Assembly: GCA_032358165.1 (NCBI GenBank)
Contig: JAALGY010000008.1
Coordinates: 1,178,001-1,242,000 of the forward strand
Length of the DNA: 64,000 nucleotides
Direction: 5' to 3'
Origin: Diplosphaera chodatii
Lineage: Eukaryota > Chlorophyta > Trebouxiophyceae > Prasiolales > Stichococcaceae
In this document: positions 1 to 12,090 of the stretch, in pieces
Layout: every line of letters begins with the position of its first letter
How positions within the stretch are numbered: position 1 is the stretch's first letter
Notes under the pieces: model-generated
The model's input: the letters and a program-made list of their open reading frames with translations, nothing else
Databases searched by the model: none
What the model was told of the DNA's origin: nothing
Made by a program: the position numbers and the translations under genes

Positions 1-118
1 GCTCCTGCATCCCATGCTCCTCAAGCTATGGCGCTGCGAAAGCATTTGGCGTGCACATGTTGACACCCGCACCGTCCATCCGGCCTGCTGTTCACAATTG
101 ATGCCTGGCCGGCGACAG

Positions 119-2162
119 GTGGCGCCCAGCCCAAAGAGGACGGCAGATGACGGTGTCATGGCCACAGGGCAGATCACGAAGACGTACACCCAGGTGTCAC
201 TTCGGCGCGTGCCTTGCTGCTGCTATCGTCATGGTCCCACGCTGCACTCATGCCACACTGGACCGGCTGTTGGTTCATGTCGCACCTGCATGCTGCAGGG
301 CCAGGAGATCAAGGTCCGCATCCACATCTCAACAGCGCACTGGGGACGCTTCGAGCTGCGGCTGTGCCCGCTGAGCGATGCCTCCGCGGCCACCGAGCGC
401 AAGCAGTTCACAGAGGCGTGCCTGGCGAAGAACCCGCTGTACCTGTCACCCAAGTCGTATCAGACTGGTGGGTGGCAAGGTTGCACAGTGTGTGGTTCTG
501 CGCCCTGGAGGATACCAGGGGCTGCACAAGAGGTTCAACACGGCAATGCTGCCATCTGCATGATCCCTGTCACCTGGCATGAACATCTCTGCAGGTATCA
601 CGGATTCAAGCAAGCGCTTCTACTACTTCACACGGGCTGACCAGACAGCCAGCGATGTGCACGCCACTTTTGTGCTGCCCAAGGGGGTCACCTGCACGCG
701 TTGTGTCATGCAGTTCCGATGGGTGACCGGCAACTCCTGCTACGGTGAGCAAACTCATGAATTTGACAACCTGCCAACATGCAACATCTCACAGTATGCC
801 TGAACAACGACAGCCTGGGCGTCCGTCCACTCGTCTGATCATACTGACGGCAGCTGCTTGTTGTGCCGCAGCACCTGGCACGATTGAGTCCTGGAAGCAG
901 AGCATCACATACAACATTCCACAGTGCCCCCAGGACTACCTGTCGCCCAAGTCGCAGCCAGAGAAATTGTGCGTGCGTTGCGTCTGCTCCGCAAGTGGCA
1001 ACCCATTCCTGCTGATTGTCTAATGCGTGTGCATTGAGTGCAGCTGTCTGGGGTCTGACGTCGACTGACAGCTGCTTGTACTGTTGTTGCAGCTGGAACT
1101 GTGCTGACATCGCCATCAAGTGAGTACTGCATGGCCGATGTGCAGCTGTCAACCTGATCAGGGTTTTGTTCACGTCAGCTACTGGTCAGGTCCAGGCCAT
1201 GGAGTGTGTCTTGACACAGCATGAACACCAGCACACCCCATGACTGATGATAGCTCGCCTTCACTCCGACAGGCGCGCCGGCCCCACGCCAGCGCCCACC
1301 AAACCCAAGCCAACACGTGAGTGCACCGAGCACACCAGCACTGCACGCTGTGGTGGCTGCTGCCAGACGCCACTGGTGAACACCAGGACCGCATCTGGAC
1401 TCGTCGTCTGACCTCACTCAATGCTCTGCGTACAGCAAAGCCCAAGCCCACACCCAAGCCCAAGCCTACAGTCAAGAAGGTTGCGCCGACGCCTAAGCCC
1501 ACGCCGCGCAAGGTCCTGACGCCGACAAAGGCGCCTGCCCCGACTGTCAAGGCGCCAACTCCCACTGCAAAGGCTTCAACTCCAGTGAGCATCCTGGTCT
1601 GTCTTGAGAACATAGACAGTACCAGATGAAGTCACATGAGGATGCATGCCACTGAATATGCAGCTGAAGCAGTGGCAAGCAGTCAGCGTTCTGGCTGAGG
1701 TTGGTGCAGCCATGTGGCTGTAGTATCTTCGCAGAACTTCATCGCCGAAGCATTTACGTAAGATTTGCTGTTGCCGCCCGGGGTGTTGACTCCTACCTGT
1801 GAATGTCTGCAGACCGCCCCCACCCCTGTGTTGGTTGGCGGCAAGAAGGTGGCGCCGGCATGGCAGCAGTGTGGTGCGTGCCGCCGCTGCCAAATGGCTT
1901 GTCACTTTGAATGCCGAATGCCGCACCCATCAGGCACTGCCCTTGTCATGTGTCTGTGGACTGATGATGGCGGGGTTGCCTCCCCAGTGCCAAAGCCGCA
2001 CTCTGTGCTCACTGCAATTTGTTGTTACTTTCGTTGTTTGCAGGGGGCCTGTGGGGTAACCCCGCATATCAGGGAATTGACGCCCCATGGCCAGACACCA
2101 CATGCGCGTCGGGCTCGACCTGCACCAAGATGAGCTCCGACTACTACCAGTGCCGCGTCTGA
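119..2162 (+). CDS. Lytic polysaccharide monooxygenase (AA15-like, chitin-binding type-4) with C-terminal CBM1; 5' end outside window
   Basis: Secreted copper oxygenase predicted to cleave crystalline polysaccharide. Exons joined in phase: 119..193, 299..467, 595..744, 872..968, 1093..1119, 1273..1316, 1436..1584, 1813..1873, 2044..2162 (296 residues; the signal peptide and N-terminal catalytic His lie upstream). The catalytic part shows an STAHWGRFELRLCP segment carrying the second copper-brace His, and a CTRCVMQFRW...EKFWNCADIAI core typical of chitin-binding type-4/AA15 proteins. A Thr/Pro/Lys linker (exons 6-8) leads to a CBM1 in the last two exons: AWQQCGG, four Cys, and a YYQC ending just before TGA, as in fungal cellulose-binding domains. 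AA15 versus another LPMO family is inferred. Two TGTAA signals follow at 2788 and 2798, so the 3' UTR may be about 630 nt. Confidence 0.85.
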
Positions 2163-5100
2163 GCAGGGCGAACATTGGGCCTTTCTACATTGAGGTTGTA
2201 GAAAGACGGTTGCGGCTAGCCAGAAAGGCAAGATCTGGCCATTGAATGCAGAGGCAGGTAGTCATTGTGCCATCCCTACTGCACGTCAGCCGCCAGCAGC
2301 GCTGAACAACCTGCACGGACTGCTGAGATAGCGGCAGCCAGTGCCGGCGGCATGCCAGTTGGCTATGTTGACACCGTTGAGTCTGTATGCTGCTTCAACA
2401 GCAGCACAGCATGAAGTATTGAAGCGAGAGGAAAGACTTCAGCATCTGCTCTCTGGAAGCAGTGTAGGTAGCGGCAGCCGTGGTTGCAGTGTGCGAAGAT
2501 GTGCAGTGATCTGATCGGGTTGCAGCATCATTGTTGCAGCATCATTGATTCTAGTGCAGGTTCTAGTGCAGTAAGGTATGTTTTCTGGCCGGGCAGATAT
2601 CCTCACGGCAGTGCCGCACTCCAGGTGATGCTCGCTATAGATAGCTCAGTGGTTGGAGTTCGTGCAACCATAGGTATTGCTTGTCCATGTCGTTTCAGTC
2701 GTCTGCACGCAGCACAGCAGTTGTCAGTTTCACTGTCTAGGCAATGTCGTTTGCTTGCCAGCAGTTGTTGCTGTCTGCTGGGACCTTTGTAAGCTGTTGT
2801 AACATTGTGGAATTTTTGCTTCAGCCAGTCAGCCCCGTGAGTGTATGTATATAACATGTGCAGAAACCTGACAGCCTCATGCTCGGCATGCATTGATCCT
2901 TGCAGCCACAGATACAGCAATGCGTGCAGGATGAGTCTGCCTGACATACAGTATGCTGCAGACCAACAGAGTTTGTGGCAAGCCTCTGCAGCGGCGGCGC
3001 GGTCCCTGCACTGCCTCTGTGTCTTCTGGCCACGGCGATGTGTCCCGTTTACCACGTAAGGGTGTCAGCTCACCCAAACTCGTCTGGCTCAAGCTCAGGC
3101 TTGTTAAGACCGGAATGTAACGACGATGAATAGGTCAGTTAGGGCTTTGCGACACAAGTGGTAACGCCGGCCGTGCGGGGGGCGTTCTCTGCTGACGTAA
3201 CCTTGCATCGGGTGCAAGTGTGCAACGCTGCGCTCGATTGCTCGGCTTGACTGCCGCTGTCTACCTCTATCCTTTCCTATCCCTTCACGCACTGTCCATT
3301 TCCTGGACCATTCCGGTCTTCGTGCTTTTTGGCTGTCGGCAGAGCTGGCACCGTTGACAGGGCCTGCAGCAGCCCCACCACCTCCGCTGCAACCGCAAGG
3401 TCGGATGTCATAAGCAGCATTCGCTGTGATGTGGTGCAAACAAGACGCAGACGACGCTTCCCCACTAGCCCTGCAGCGTGACACCGGCACAATGCCGGAA
3501 AGCGACTCCGCCGTCACCTGCGTTGGGGACGTCATCGGAGGGCGGCGGCGGCGGTGCAGCGCCCAGCCCAGGCGTCGAGGCACCCTTGCCACCTGTACAT
3601 GCAGCCACAAAGCTGTCTGCCGGCGGCTGTCGGTGCACCAGTTGGCGGAGACAGCCGCCACACAGCAGTACCGGCACTCATGCCGATGCTGCAGGCAGCA
3701 GGTGCTGTGTGGGGTATGGCACGGCGTGGTGCCTGACATGTTGTGCACACTCAGAAATCAGTGGCGACGTCTTCTGCGGCACCTGCAGCTAATTTGGCGA
3801 GGATGGCGAATTCAGACGATGATACACTGGCCCTGGTCTGCCACCGTGGCCGGACCCTGGCGCATCGTCGCCTACATCTGCAGAGCAGTGGTGCCACTTT
3901 TGAATTTGGCTCCGAGTTTGCAGCAGATGGCAAGCACCTCATGCAACCGTCACAAGACCCTGTGCAACCCACTTCGTTGCAGCAGTCTACATCACTTGCC
4001 GCCCGCTGGCGGGTTGCAAACGCAGGCAGCGAGTGTACGTGTGCATTTGCCAGGGGCAGAGCAATCACCTGGCACATCAGATACGGTTGTGTTGGGAGGT
4101 GCGCTGAGCAGGCCGGGCTCACCAGCAGCAGTCCACTCGTCCACAGCTGCAGCAGCATGTCTTCTGCACTGAAACATCCACGATGCTGCTACAGGTAGTC
4201 TGCCCAGTCTATCTGGCGGACAGTCGCATGCATCGGCAAGTGGGCATTACGGATATGAGTGCCGCCTCTGGCACTTTGTCAGTGCCAGCATGCAGGCCTA
4301 CAGATGCAGAGATGTTGCACCCTTCCACGGAAGAAAGGATGCATGCCTCACTCATGCCAGTGAGCATTTTTGGGTGAATGCCAAGGGCCTCCGCCCACAT
4401 GGCGAGCTGGTTCTCAGGGCTCATCACACTGTAGCCGGTGGCTGCAGCGTAGCGCGTTGGTTCCGTGGGCGCTGCCATGGCCGCCGTCAGAAATCGTCTG
4501 CGGGTGGTACCGCAGTGCCACTCCCGGGCCTGCAAGCATACAACCGGATGCTGGCACGAAAGTCACTAATAATGGGCCAACCCTGACCACATCGCTGCAG
4601 CCGGGCTGCTGTTGCTGCAACATCCTGCCCCAAGCTTGATGCGTGTTGAGAATGTCTGGAAGAAATCGCAACCCGCACCGGGCCCCGTTCGCCCACCGGC
4701 AAGTTAATCGGTGGCGTCGGTGGGGGCAGCAGGTACCGTGCGTGGCCGCACGCACGTCAGGTTGCAGGGGCAGGCACGTCTCCAATCCCACTGCTTGGTG
4801 ATCGGGCTACACACGGTCAACGCGGCAGGGCAGCCCAACCCCTGTTCGCAATCTGAAGGGCGAGATGAATTGTCGCGGGGTCAGTGTGAAGGGCAGGGGC
4901 CTGCACGTGACTCCATCCTTCTTGCATATGCCCCGTATATTCGAGATCTGAGACGAAGAGCCGTTTTGTGGCAGGTCTCACAATCTCCATCCACCTCAAT
5001 CACTTGCACATCCCCGACACGAGTGAGCAGTGGTTTCGCTGACGGCTGGCTTAATTATAGGAGGCGTGCGCTCACCGCCATCATGCTTGGCCCGACAGCC

Positions 5101-5433
5101 GTTGAGGCAGTGCCTCACGATGATCCATACGCAGATGCACAGGGCCGTGACGTGGGTGGCCGGTCACCAAGCGCTAGAGGGCCGCCGCTGCCAGCCTCGG
5201 CCAAATGGGAATGCAGCCTTTATGCTGTGCCGCATGCGGTGGCGGGAGACATGCGCTGCAATTGCCATTTCAACTGATAGAGGGTAGATGAAGTGTTTCG
5301 AAGCATCAAGGTCAGGTTGTGCATACAAATGCTGCTGCAAAGGACAAGCGGCGCTTGTTAAGCGGCGTTGGTTCCGGGTGGTGTGGTGTTGAACAGCCTG
5401 CTGTAGAGTCCCGCCCAAGGTGTACCATACTAC
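2163..5433. other. Unresolved stretch: LPMO 3' UTR then no recognisable gene
   Basis: The first ~640 bases are probably 3' UTR of the LPMO gene. From about 3430 to 5280 long open frames exist on both strands in several registers, for example + 3426..4172 and + 4711..5277. They are rich in Ser, Ala, Gly and Pro, with stretches such as TSSEGGGGGAAPSPGVEAP near 3540. No frame carries a motif I recognise, and frames do not join convincingly through GT..AG pairs. It could be a disordered-protein gene or decayed sequence. Confidence 0.3.
2788..2802 (+). terminator. Polyadenylation signals (TGTAA x2) of the LPMO gene
   Basis: TGTAA at 2788 and 2798, the chlorophyte poly(A) signal, downstream of the stop at 2160. 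Confidence 0.5.
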
Positions 5434-5547
5434 CTCTGAGGTGCAGTCAGGGCCGTTTGGAAAGGCAGAGTTGCTGATGCCGGAGAGGGCATCGACAGGG
5501 ACGGGTACAGCGATGGCAGCTGGTGTCGCCTCAGCTGGCATAGTCAT
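5434..5547 (-). CDS. Candidate first exon of an unidentified gene
   Basis: A minus-strand ATG at 5547 opens 38 codons beginning MTMPAEATPAAIAVPVPVDA and ends exactly at a good donor (gag|gtagta). It lies just downstream of the IGBP1 stop, on the same strand. I could not connect it confidently to following exons; a segment near 4950-5000 on the same strand is a possible continuation. Ala/Pro-rich composition resembles a targeting peptide. Function unknown. Confidence 0.25.
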
Positions 5548-5704
5548 GGTCAGCAACCCAACACAAGGACCTTTGCAAATGTCAGCATGAAGGATCAAAT
5601 CACACAGAAGGTAGCTTGCCAGCAGTCGGCCAGCATATCTAGCAAACCAACAGATCACCAACCCTGAAATTGAAGGCGCTGAGCACACAGGCATGTTGCC
5701 GTTG

Positions 5705-8126
5705 CTATGCTGTCGGCCGCAGCTTGGAGTTGCCCCACCCAGCGGGATGTGTGTCCTGCACAACAAGCACGTCGCCCTTCACTGCATGCACAACCGGGTC
5801 CGAGATGGGCAAGCACCCAAACCCATACACAGCACACAGCTGCTAAAGGTCACCTGTGCGGAAGTGCTGGCATGGCTGCACACACTGTTACATCAAGGAC
5901 ATCTGCTGATTCCATTGTCACACAAAGGAAAGGGACTTGGTGGTAAGCACCTTCCAGTCGTCCATGGCGCGCTGGCGTGCAACCGCCTCATCGTCATCCT
6001 CATCATCGCTGCCCTTGGCGGCACGGCGGGCATCCGCTTCCTGCTGCCGCTGCGCCGCCTCGCCCGCCTGCCGCATCTCGATCTCCGCCTAAGGCAGACA
6101 CGCACGCTGACTGGGACACCACAGTTGCCAAGCGGTACGAATGGTGGCGTGCTCTTCAACCTTGCCTTGTGTTGCAGGAGCACGGGCGCAGTTCAAGAAA
6201 AGAAAGCTGCCTCAGCATCATTGGTGCCTGCTAATTAGCGCGAAAACAGTGCATGCTGTAGACAGCCTAGATGCCTCCTTTACTGCGCTGTCATGACCCA
6301 CCTGCTGCGCGAGCGTGCGGGTGGGCAGGTTGTGAGAGGGCCGCAGCAGGTTGTCTCTGATCGCCTGCCGCTGCGACTGCAGGCCCTCCGCAGCGGAGCG
6401 CAGCTGCTGCAGCATTTCGGGCGGCGGGGCGCCGCTGCGCGCTGCCCGTCTCCGCTCAGCCTCTGGCATTGTCGCCACTGCCGCCAGCATGTCGACCTCC
6501 TGCTGCGTGGCTGCCAGCTGCTGTACGGCCTGCATTGACGTGACCATAGGTCTCACGGCATTCGGCCCACGACCAAGCTGTCGTGTTTGCTGGTCACACC
6601 GTCGGAACAGCAGCAGGACGCCGCCCCGCTGCAAAGCCGTGCACAGCTCCTGCTATGAGTCTGCAAGCACCCCTGACTTGAGGAAGTCCGGCAAGAGCAC
6701 CCTGCCGCTATTGCATGGCCAGACCCAGCTGCAGGTTCTGCCCATGACCGACACCTGCCATGATACTAATGCAAGAGCTTCTGCACCCCACACAGGCATG
6801 TCAGAAAGTGGGCGCCTGCCTGCAGCGCGTGCAGGTCCAGCTGCAGGAGCCACGCCTCCCGCTCCGCATCCTCGTCCGCCGGCGGCCCCGCCCCACCCCG
6901 TCCATCGTCGTCGTCGTCCACTGGCGCGGCGCGCGCCGCCGCCAGCCGCTGCCGCGTCAGCGCCCCCAACCGCGTCTTCAGATCCCGCTCCCTGGCCAAC
7001 ACCGCACTGATCCTGGTGAGCCCATGTTCACAGTACCAGGCTGCTCCTGCCAGCCTGCTGGTGCCTCCCCTGCTCTTGCAGCATCGCAATCCTGCAGCGC
7101 TGCACTTGTGACGCATGCAACCTCCAGTGCTGGTTGACAGCTGTCGATGCTCGGACCGCGCACAGCCCTCACATCTTGAACATGGCGATCTTGGAGGCGC
7201 GCGTGGTGGTGGGGTCCGCCCGCTCGCCCGCCTCCAGCCGGTCGAATGTCTCTGACACCGTCATCTCCAGCAGCCCATACTGCTGCATGCGGTGCAGGAA
7301 CCTGCGCTTGCGCGGCAGCAACGAGACTCATGATGTGTTTACTCGGGACAGCAGTTGAAAGTCTGATGAACAGAGGTGCACCACTTTCTGCCCGCTGCAT
7401 GCAATCAGCCTTGCAAGCAGTGTGGGAGTGGGTACAGAGGCCACTGCCTCACCGCAGGTGGTGCTGGCGAGACGTCTGCAGTGCGGCCAGGCGCTCCTGC
7501 ACGTCAGAAGTGCAGCTGTGGCACCATTGCCCGGGAACAAGCACGTTACACCAGCATCACGAGCGCGAGTGCGCCGGTGGTACTGTAGGTTGCACAGCAT
7601 GCCTGCATGTCAGTCGTGGCGCCACGCGCCGCAAGCTCGCCCTGCAGGAACGGCACCGCTAGGTACTTCAGGTCGGGCGTCGCCAGGTCGTCCTTATCCT
7701 CGTTCCTGCAACATCCGCACCATTGTATGCGGCGGTGGCTGGTAGTCTCCGCCGTGCCGTGCAATGTCTGCCGGCAATCAGATGGTTCACATGCATAAAC
7801 TGCATGTTCATGAGTACAGATATAGTGGTGACGTATCTTGGTGGACAACCGCCCACCCTGAAAAGACTGCGAGGCGGTCCACTGCATTGGCGCATTGTGC
7901 CAGCAAGTCCGTCGCCTCAGCTGCAGCAGGCTCTGAGCCTGCCTCAGCCTGCGCAAACAACTGTTGTGCTCGCGCGAACAACATGTGCAGCGGCTGGCCC
8001 TGCATTCAGTGTAGACATTTGTCAGGTGGCACCATGTCCGCGCGGGCAGAGCAGGTGGCCATGTCTGGTACTTGTGGTGTGCTGATTACACACCTCGGCG
8101 GGCGGCTGCGCCCCGGACATCTCCAT
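5705..8126 (-). CDS. IGBP1: TAP42/IGBP1-type PP2A-associated regulatory protein
   Basis: Cytosolic regulator that binds PP2A-family catalytic subunits in TOR signalling. Exons (5' to 3'): 8126..8094, 7999..7857, 7705..7603, 7496..7453, 7301..7173, 7012..6820, 6529..6302, 6088..5951, 5755..5705; 353 residues, near the family's usual length. Diagnostic motifs: TPDLKYLAVPFLQGEL near the N-terminus, TRASKIAMFK in the middle, DEDAEREAWLLQLDLHALQ, and the C-terminal DDWKDTHPAGWGNSKLRPTA, the TAP42 tail. Two introns start with GC instead of GT (after 7603 and 6820); both are required to keep frame and homology. Start: first ATG of the reconstructed frame, MEMSGAQPPAEGQPLHML. It faces the NTPase gene across 264 bp. 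Confidence 0.9.
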
Positions 8127-8390
8127 GTCTGCTCGCGTTGACCTGGCACCCCTTCGTGCAGGCGATGCAAGCAGGTCACTGGGGCATCAAGACATGCACA
8201 TCAGGCTGCATTCGCCTGTTCGAGCACCCTGTAGCAAAAACACCGTGCCTGGATTCGCAGAAGCCACTTGCACTACGCGTTGCTGTGTGCAAGCATCTGT
8301 ATGCAGGACGTCAACGTGTTGCTGACGTGAGGGGCTGACGCGACATGGCAAACAGCACCCGCACTTGAATTTGAGAAGTAGAGTGGCATC
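8127..8390. promoter_or_regulatory. Divergent promoter region, IGBP1 / P-loop NTPase
   Basis: The 264 bases between two oppositely oriented start codons must hold the 5' UTRs and promoters of both genes. No TATA box or other named element is obvious. Confidence 0.5.
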
Positions 8391-11300
8391 ATGCCAAGCT
8401 CCCAATCAACGGACCTACTGCGGGGCTTGGGCCTGTCACGCAACCCATTCACAGACCGTACAGCAGAAAAGACGCATCTTGACACGACAGCACTGTACAC
8501 GCATTCCGACCTGCAGGGATTTCAGCCATCAGGTGCGCAGGAGCATCATGCCTTTGGTGCATGCCTTTGAATGCACGCGCAGGTCCACCGGCGCTTAGCC
8601 AAGCGTGGACATGCACTCAGCCGTGGGATCCGATGTGATGCAGATCAAACGTACCTGCTCTTTGGGAGGCGTGGTTCTGGCAAAACCACAGTCCGCATGC
8701 AGGTAAGCGGATGAGCACCTGGCGCTGTAATTGGTATTCATTGCTGGCGGTTGCGGGAGTTGAGACCAGCCCGTCATCAGTAGCTCTGTTCAGTCCACGC
8801 ACAGGCTGGCGAAATGTCAACCAAGTGTAAATGCTGTTCACATGCAGATGCAAGAGGCGTATAGTGAATACAATGAGCACGCGGAGGCATCAGGCAACTC
8901 GCACGGCCACTTCATGGTGGACCTGTGCCGTCCAGGGCACATGACTGCCTGCCTGCGCACGTTCCAAGTGAGTTGTGAATATAGTAATTTAGCCTGCACG
9001 ATCTGATGCGCAGCCTACAATGGTGGTCACACTGTGTGTCCCCTTTGGCAATGCGCCCAGCAAACACCTTTCAACGACTCGACCTGCAGGAGAATCTGCA
9101 CTGTACAGATGACAACTGGGATGCACACTTTGGTGAGTGCATGCTTGCATGTGCAGACGCTGCTTGCAATGTACTTGACCACTGGAGCAGCTTAAAGATA
9201 GCCGCTGCAAAGGAGCTGCTGTGAGCTCGTTATGTGCATGTGCAGCGGAGAACTGGAAGTCGGCAGACATGGTGGACTGCATCCTGTGCTTCGCGGCGAC
9301 GGAGCTGGTCGACAAGATGACATCCCCCAACGATCCTGATGGCCGTGCCATGCTTGAGCGTGTGAATGCGGTGAGGGTCTGTGGTGATGCAGCATTGTGA
9401 GAAACGTGCACCGGGCCGGTCCCACTGCCAGACAGAGGCGGCTGCGAATTCGAGCAGTTGTTGGATGGTCACGACTACACACCGTGGGTGCAGGACCCGC
9501 GGGGCTCAAGGCAGCTGCTGGTGCTGGCGCACCTGTATGCCAACACAGACGCCGCCAGCCTGGCGATGCTGCGCCGCGCGCTGCTGCGCAAGCAGTACGG
9601 CACAGAGGTCAGAGCAGCGCTGTGTCCAGGGCTTTTGGACGGCATGCTGCATGATGCATGCAAATATTGTCCAGCAACCGTTGGGCAGCATGCCCTGCAA
9701 CTGTCACCCACATTACGGGATGAAGGAGCAAATGGTGGCGGTCCACATGGTCCATATGTTGCTGCGGCATTGAGTGCAGGCAGCCGTTGCCGGCACAGTC
9801 ACGGCCGTGGTGGCCACAGGCGCCGTGGTGGCGGCACGCAACGATGCAGCGGCAGACGCGATGGCTGCGCCTTTCGAGGCGCTGTGGGATCAAGTGTCCA
9901 CATCGGCGCCAGTGGTGTGCTCACGTCACCTGATGATGTTTACTCGATTGTTCAGCTGTGATGGTGGTGAGCGCTGTGACATATAATCCTGTTGTTACAA
10001 GCCCCACGGATCACTGTGGCATGCTGACGCCAATGCTGTCCTGGCTGCAGCTGGGGCGACATCCCAAGCTGACAGGGGCGCTGGCTGCCGCCGCCGCCGC
10101 AGCGGGGGTCTACTACTGGCGGCTGAGCAGCCAGAAGGCAGCCCTGGAGCGGGCGGCCACCCTGCAGCGCTCCATCCGCGTGCTGAAGCAGCGGGACCCG
10201 CGGCTGCTGGCCCGCCTGCTGTCACACCTGTTCACCAGCTCGGTGAGAGTCGCCCAGTGAGACAGTGTCGTTTAAGGCTGTCAGGTCGTGACGGCAACAT
10301 TTGCATGAGGCCATCTGTCCTAGTACAAGAGCTTGCATGACTGCTTCGTCATTTGGGCCACAAGTCGTCACTGTTCGACTTACAAGAGTGCTTTCCAATG
10401 TGCACTCCATACACCATGTTGCTGCACCACAATACTCGTGCTGATGGTGGCCGTCAGCATTTCTGCAGGACAAGGTGGACACCATCAGGCGGCAGTGCAT
10501 CGGCGTGAGCGCCCACCAGAAGCTGGAGCTGCTGACCTCGCTCGTGCGGCTGTGTGGCTACGAGTCCGTTGCGGTGTTTGGTGACTGCTTTGACGAGGTG
10601 AATGAATGCATTGACGATCAGGGCCTATGACAGCTTGTCTTCCGCTGTGTCTCTGTCGATTGTGCACCTCAACATGCTTCGAAGTCGTCAGAAGTGCAGC
10701 GTGTCTGTTGCGCCGTGCCACACATTGCATCATAGCTGATCACAGCCGGGTTGCCTGGCTCTGAGCCAGTGGTGGTGCACTTTCGCAGGTGGTGCTGCTG
10801 GACCCGGTGCAGTACCCGGGTGCCATCAAGGCCTTTGCCCGGGAGGTGTGCCGAAACGACCTGCTCAACTTTGGTGGGTAGCTCGAGACGGTTTGCGTGC
10901 CTTGTACAACCTGCTTGCACACCGTGTGCTGCATCTCGTGCATCCTGTCGCCCCAGGAATGCGCAGGCTGCCATCTCGAACAAACTTCTACGTTGGCATA
11001 GGTCGCCTGCACTTCTTCTTCCCAGACAGCCGCCTGGCGCTCGACCTCAACACAGACAAGACCCTCAAGGTCGGCCTGCATGTGCCTCATCATCATGCGC
11101 ACGCAATCTTGCACTCTGGCTGCGCTTGTGCGTCCCAGTGTCTCGACCACCGCAAGCATGGCCTCCAAACACCTTTGGTTGTTGCGACCACAGGAGGCGC
11201 GCTTCGACCGCCACTTCGTGAGGGACCTGACGTGGTCACGCCACCAGCTGGAAGAGTTGGCCAACCGCCGCTTCATCGCCGCGCAGCACTCCGCCCGCTA

Positions 11301-12090
11301 CTCCGCACCGGGTCAGCCACCTCCGAAACACACTCCTTGAGCCGAGGTCTTCGGATGAACTTTTGCGGAGTATGACGCCACCAAATCTACAGCGGGTGGA
11401 AGCACTCCCATCACAGTGCTCCTGTGACAAAGGCTGTCGTCTGCACAGGCGTAGCTGACGAGGACGGGATGCTGCAGTCCCCCGGCCCAGACTCGATCCA
11501 CCATGCCTCCTTTGCGGACCTTTTCAAGCAGGTCAAGGTCAGTCAATATACGCGTCAGAGGCGCATGGGGCCACGAAGCAGGCCTTTGCAGCGGCTGCCG
11601 CTAGACGTTGCTGCATCGTTGTAGGCGTGTGCGTATCTGCAACTGGCTCCCTGCTGCTGGCAGACAACCGAAGCGGTGTGGTGTCACCAAACAGGTGGAA
11701 GACTTCTCAACATATGTTGGACGCCTGCAGACGCCCCGAGAGCTGATGATCATGATGGTAGGCCACTGTAGTTCTTGTGTCAGAAGTGCCCTCGCACAGC
11801 AAATGCAATCAGTGGCACAGGCAATCTCCCAGGCTTCGCGGCGTCGTGAGACGCGAGTCGTTGTGTTTGCATGCAGACCGAAATGTTTGCGCGCATTGAG
11901 GCGAACCCAAAGGGCGACATCACCGCACAGGACATGGAGGTTGCAGTGAACAAGGTGACTCTCAACATGTTACACCAAGCTGACAACATGTCGCCTGGAA
12001 CGCTCTTCTTGCTTAGCCAGCATCATTCGCCTGCGTCAGTGGTTGAAAGATGATCAATTCTGCTTGCAGGCGATGGAGCAGGCCGTGTGA
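8391..12090 (+). CDS. P-loop NTPase of unknown function with two central hydrophobic segments
   Basis: Sixteen exons join in phase: 8391..8532, 8644..8702, 8848..8967, 9090..9132, 9246..9370, 9458..9607, 9780..9893, 10051..10242, 10469..10597, 10789..10873, 11002..11069, 11194..11311, 11449..11531, 11695..11757, 11877..11954, 12070..12090, giving 529 residues. The N-terminus ([18 protein letters not shown]) is followed by a Walker [15 protein letters not shown], around residues 54-67. A possible Walker B-like VVLLDP lies in exon 10. Two Ala/Val-rich hydrophobic stretches sit near residues 214-232 and 257-272. Bacterial and chlorophyte proteins with a similar N-terminal NPF...RGSGKT layout exist as I recall, with no assigned function; KAP- or STAND-type P-loop ATPases are the nearest idea. 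Substrate and location unknown. Confidence 0.8.

Noticed and set aside
9458..9961. 167-codon frame beginning with the NTPase exon 6
   Set aside because: It reads past a good donor at 9608 into an intron; the splice to 9780 restores the conserved frame.
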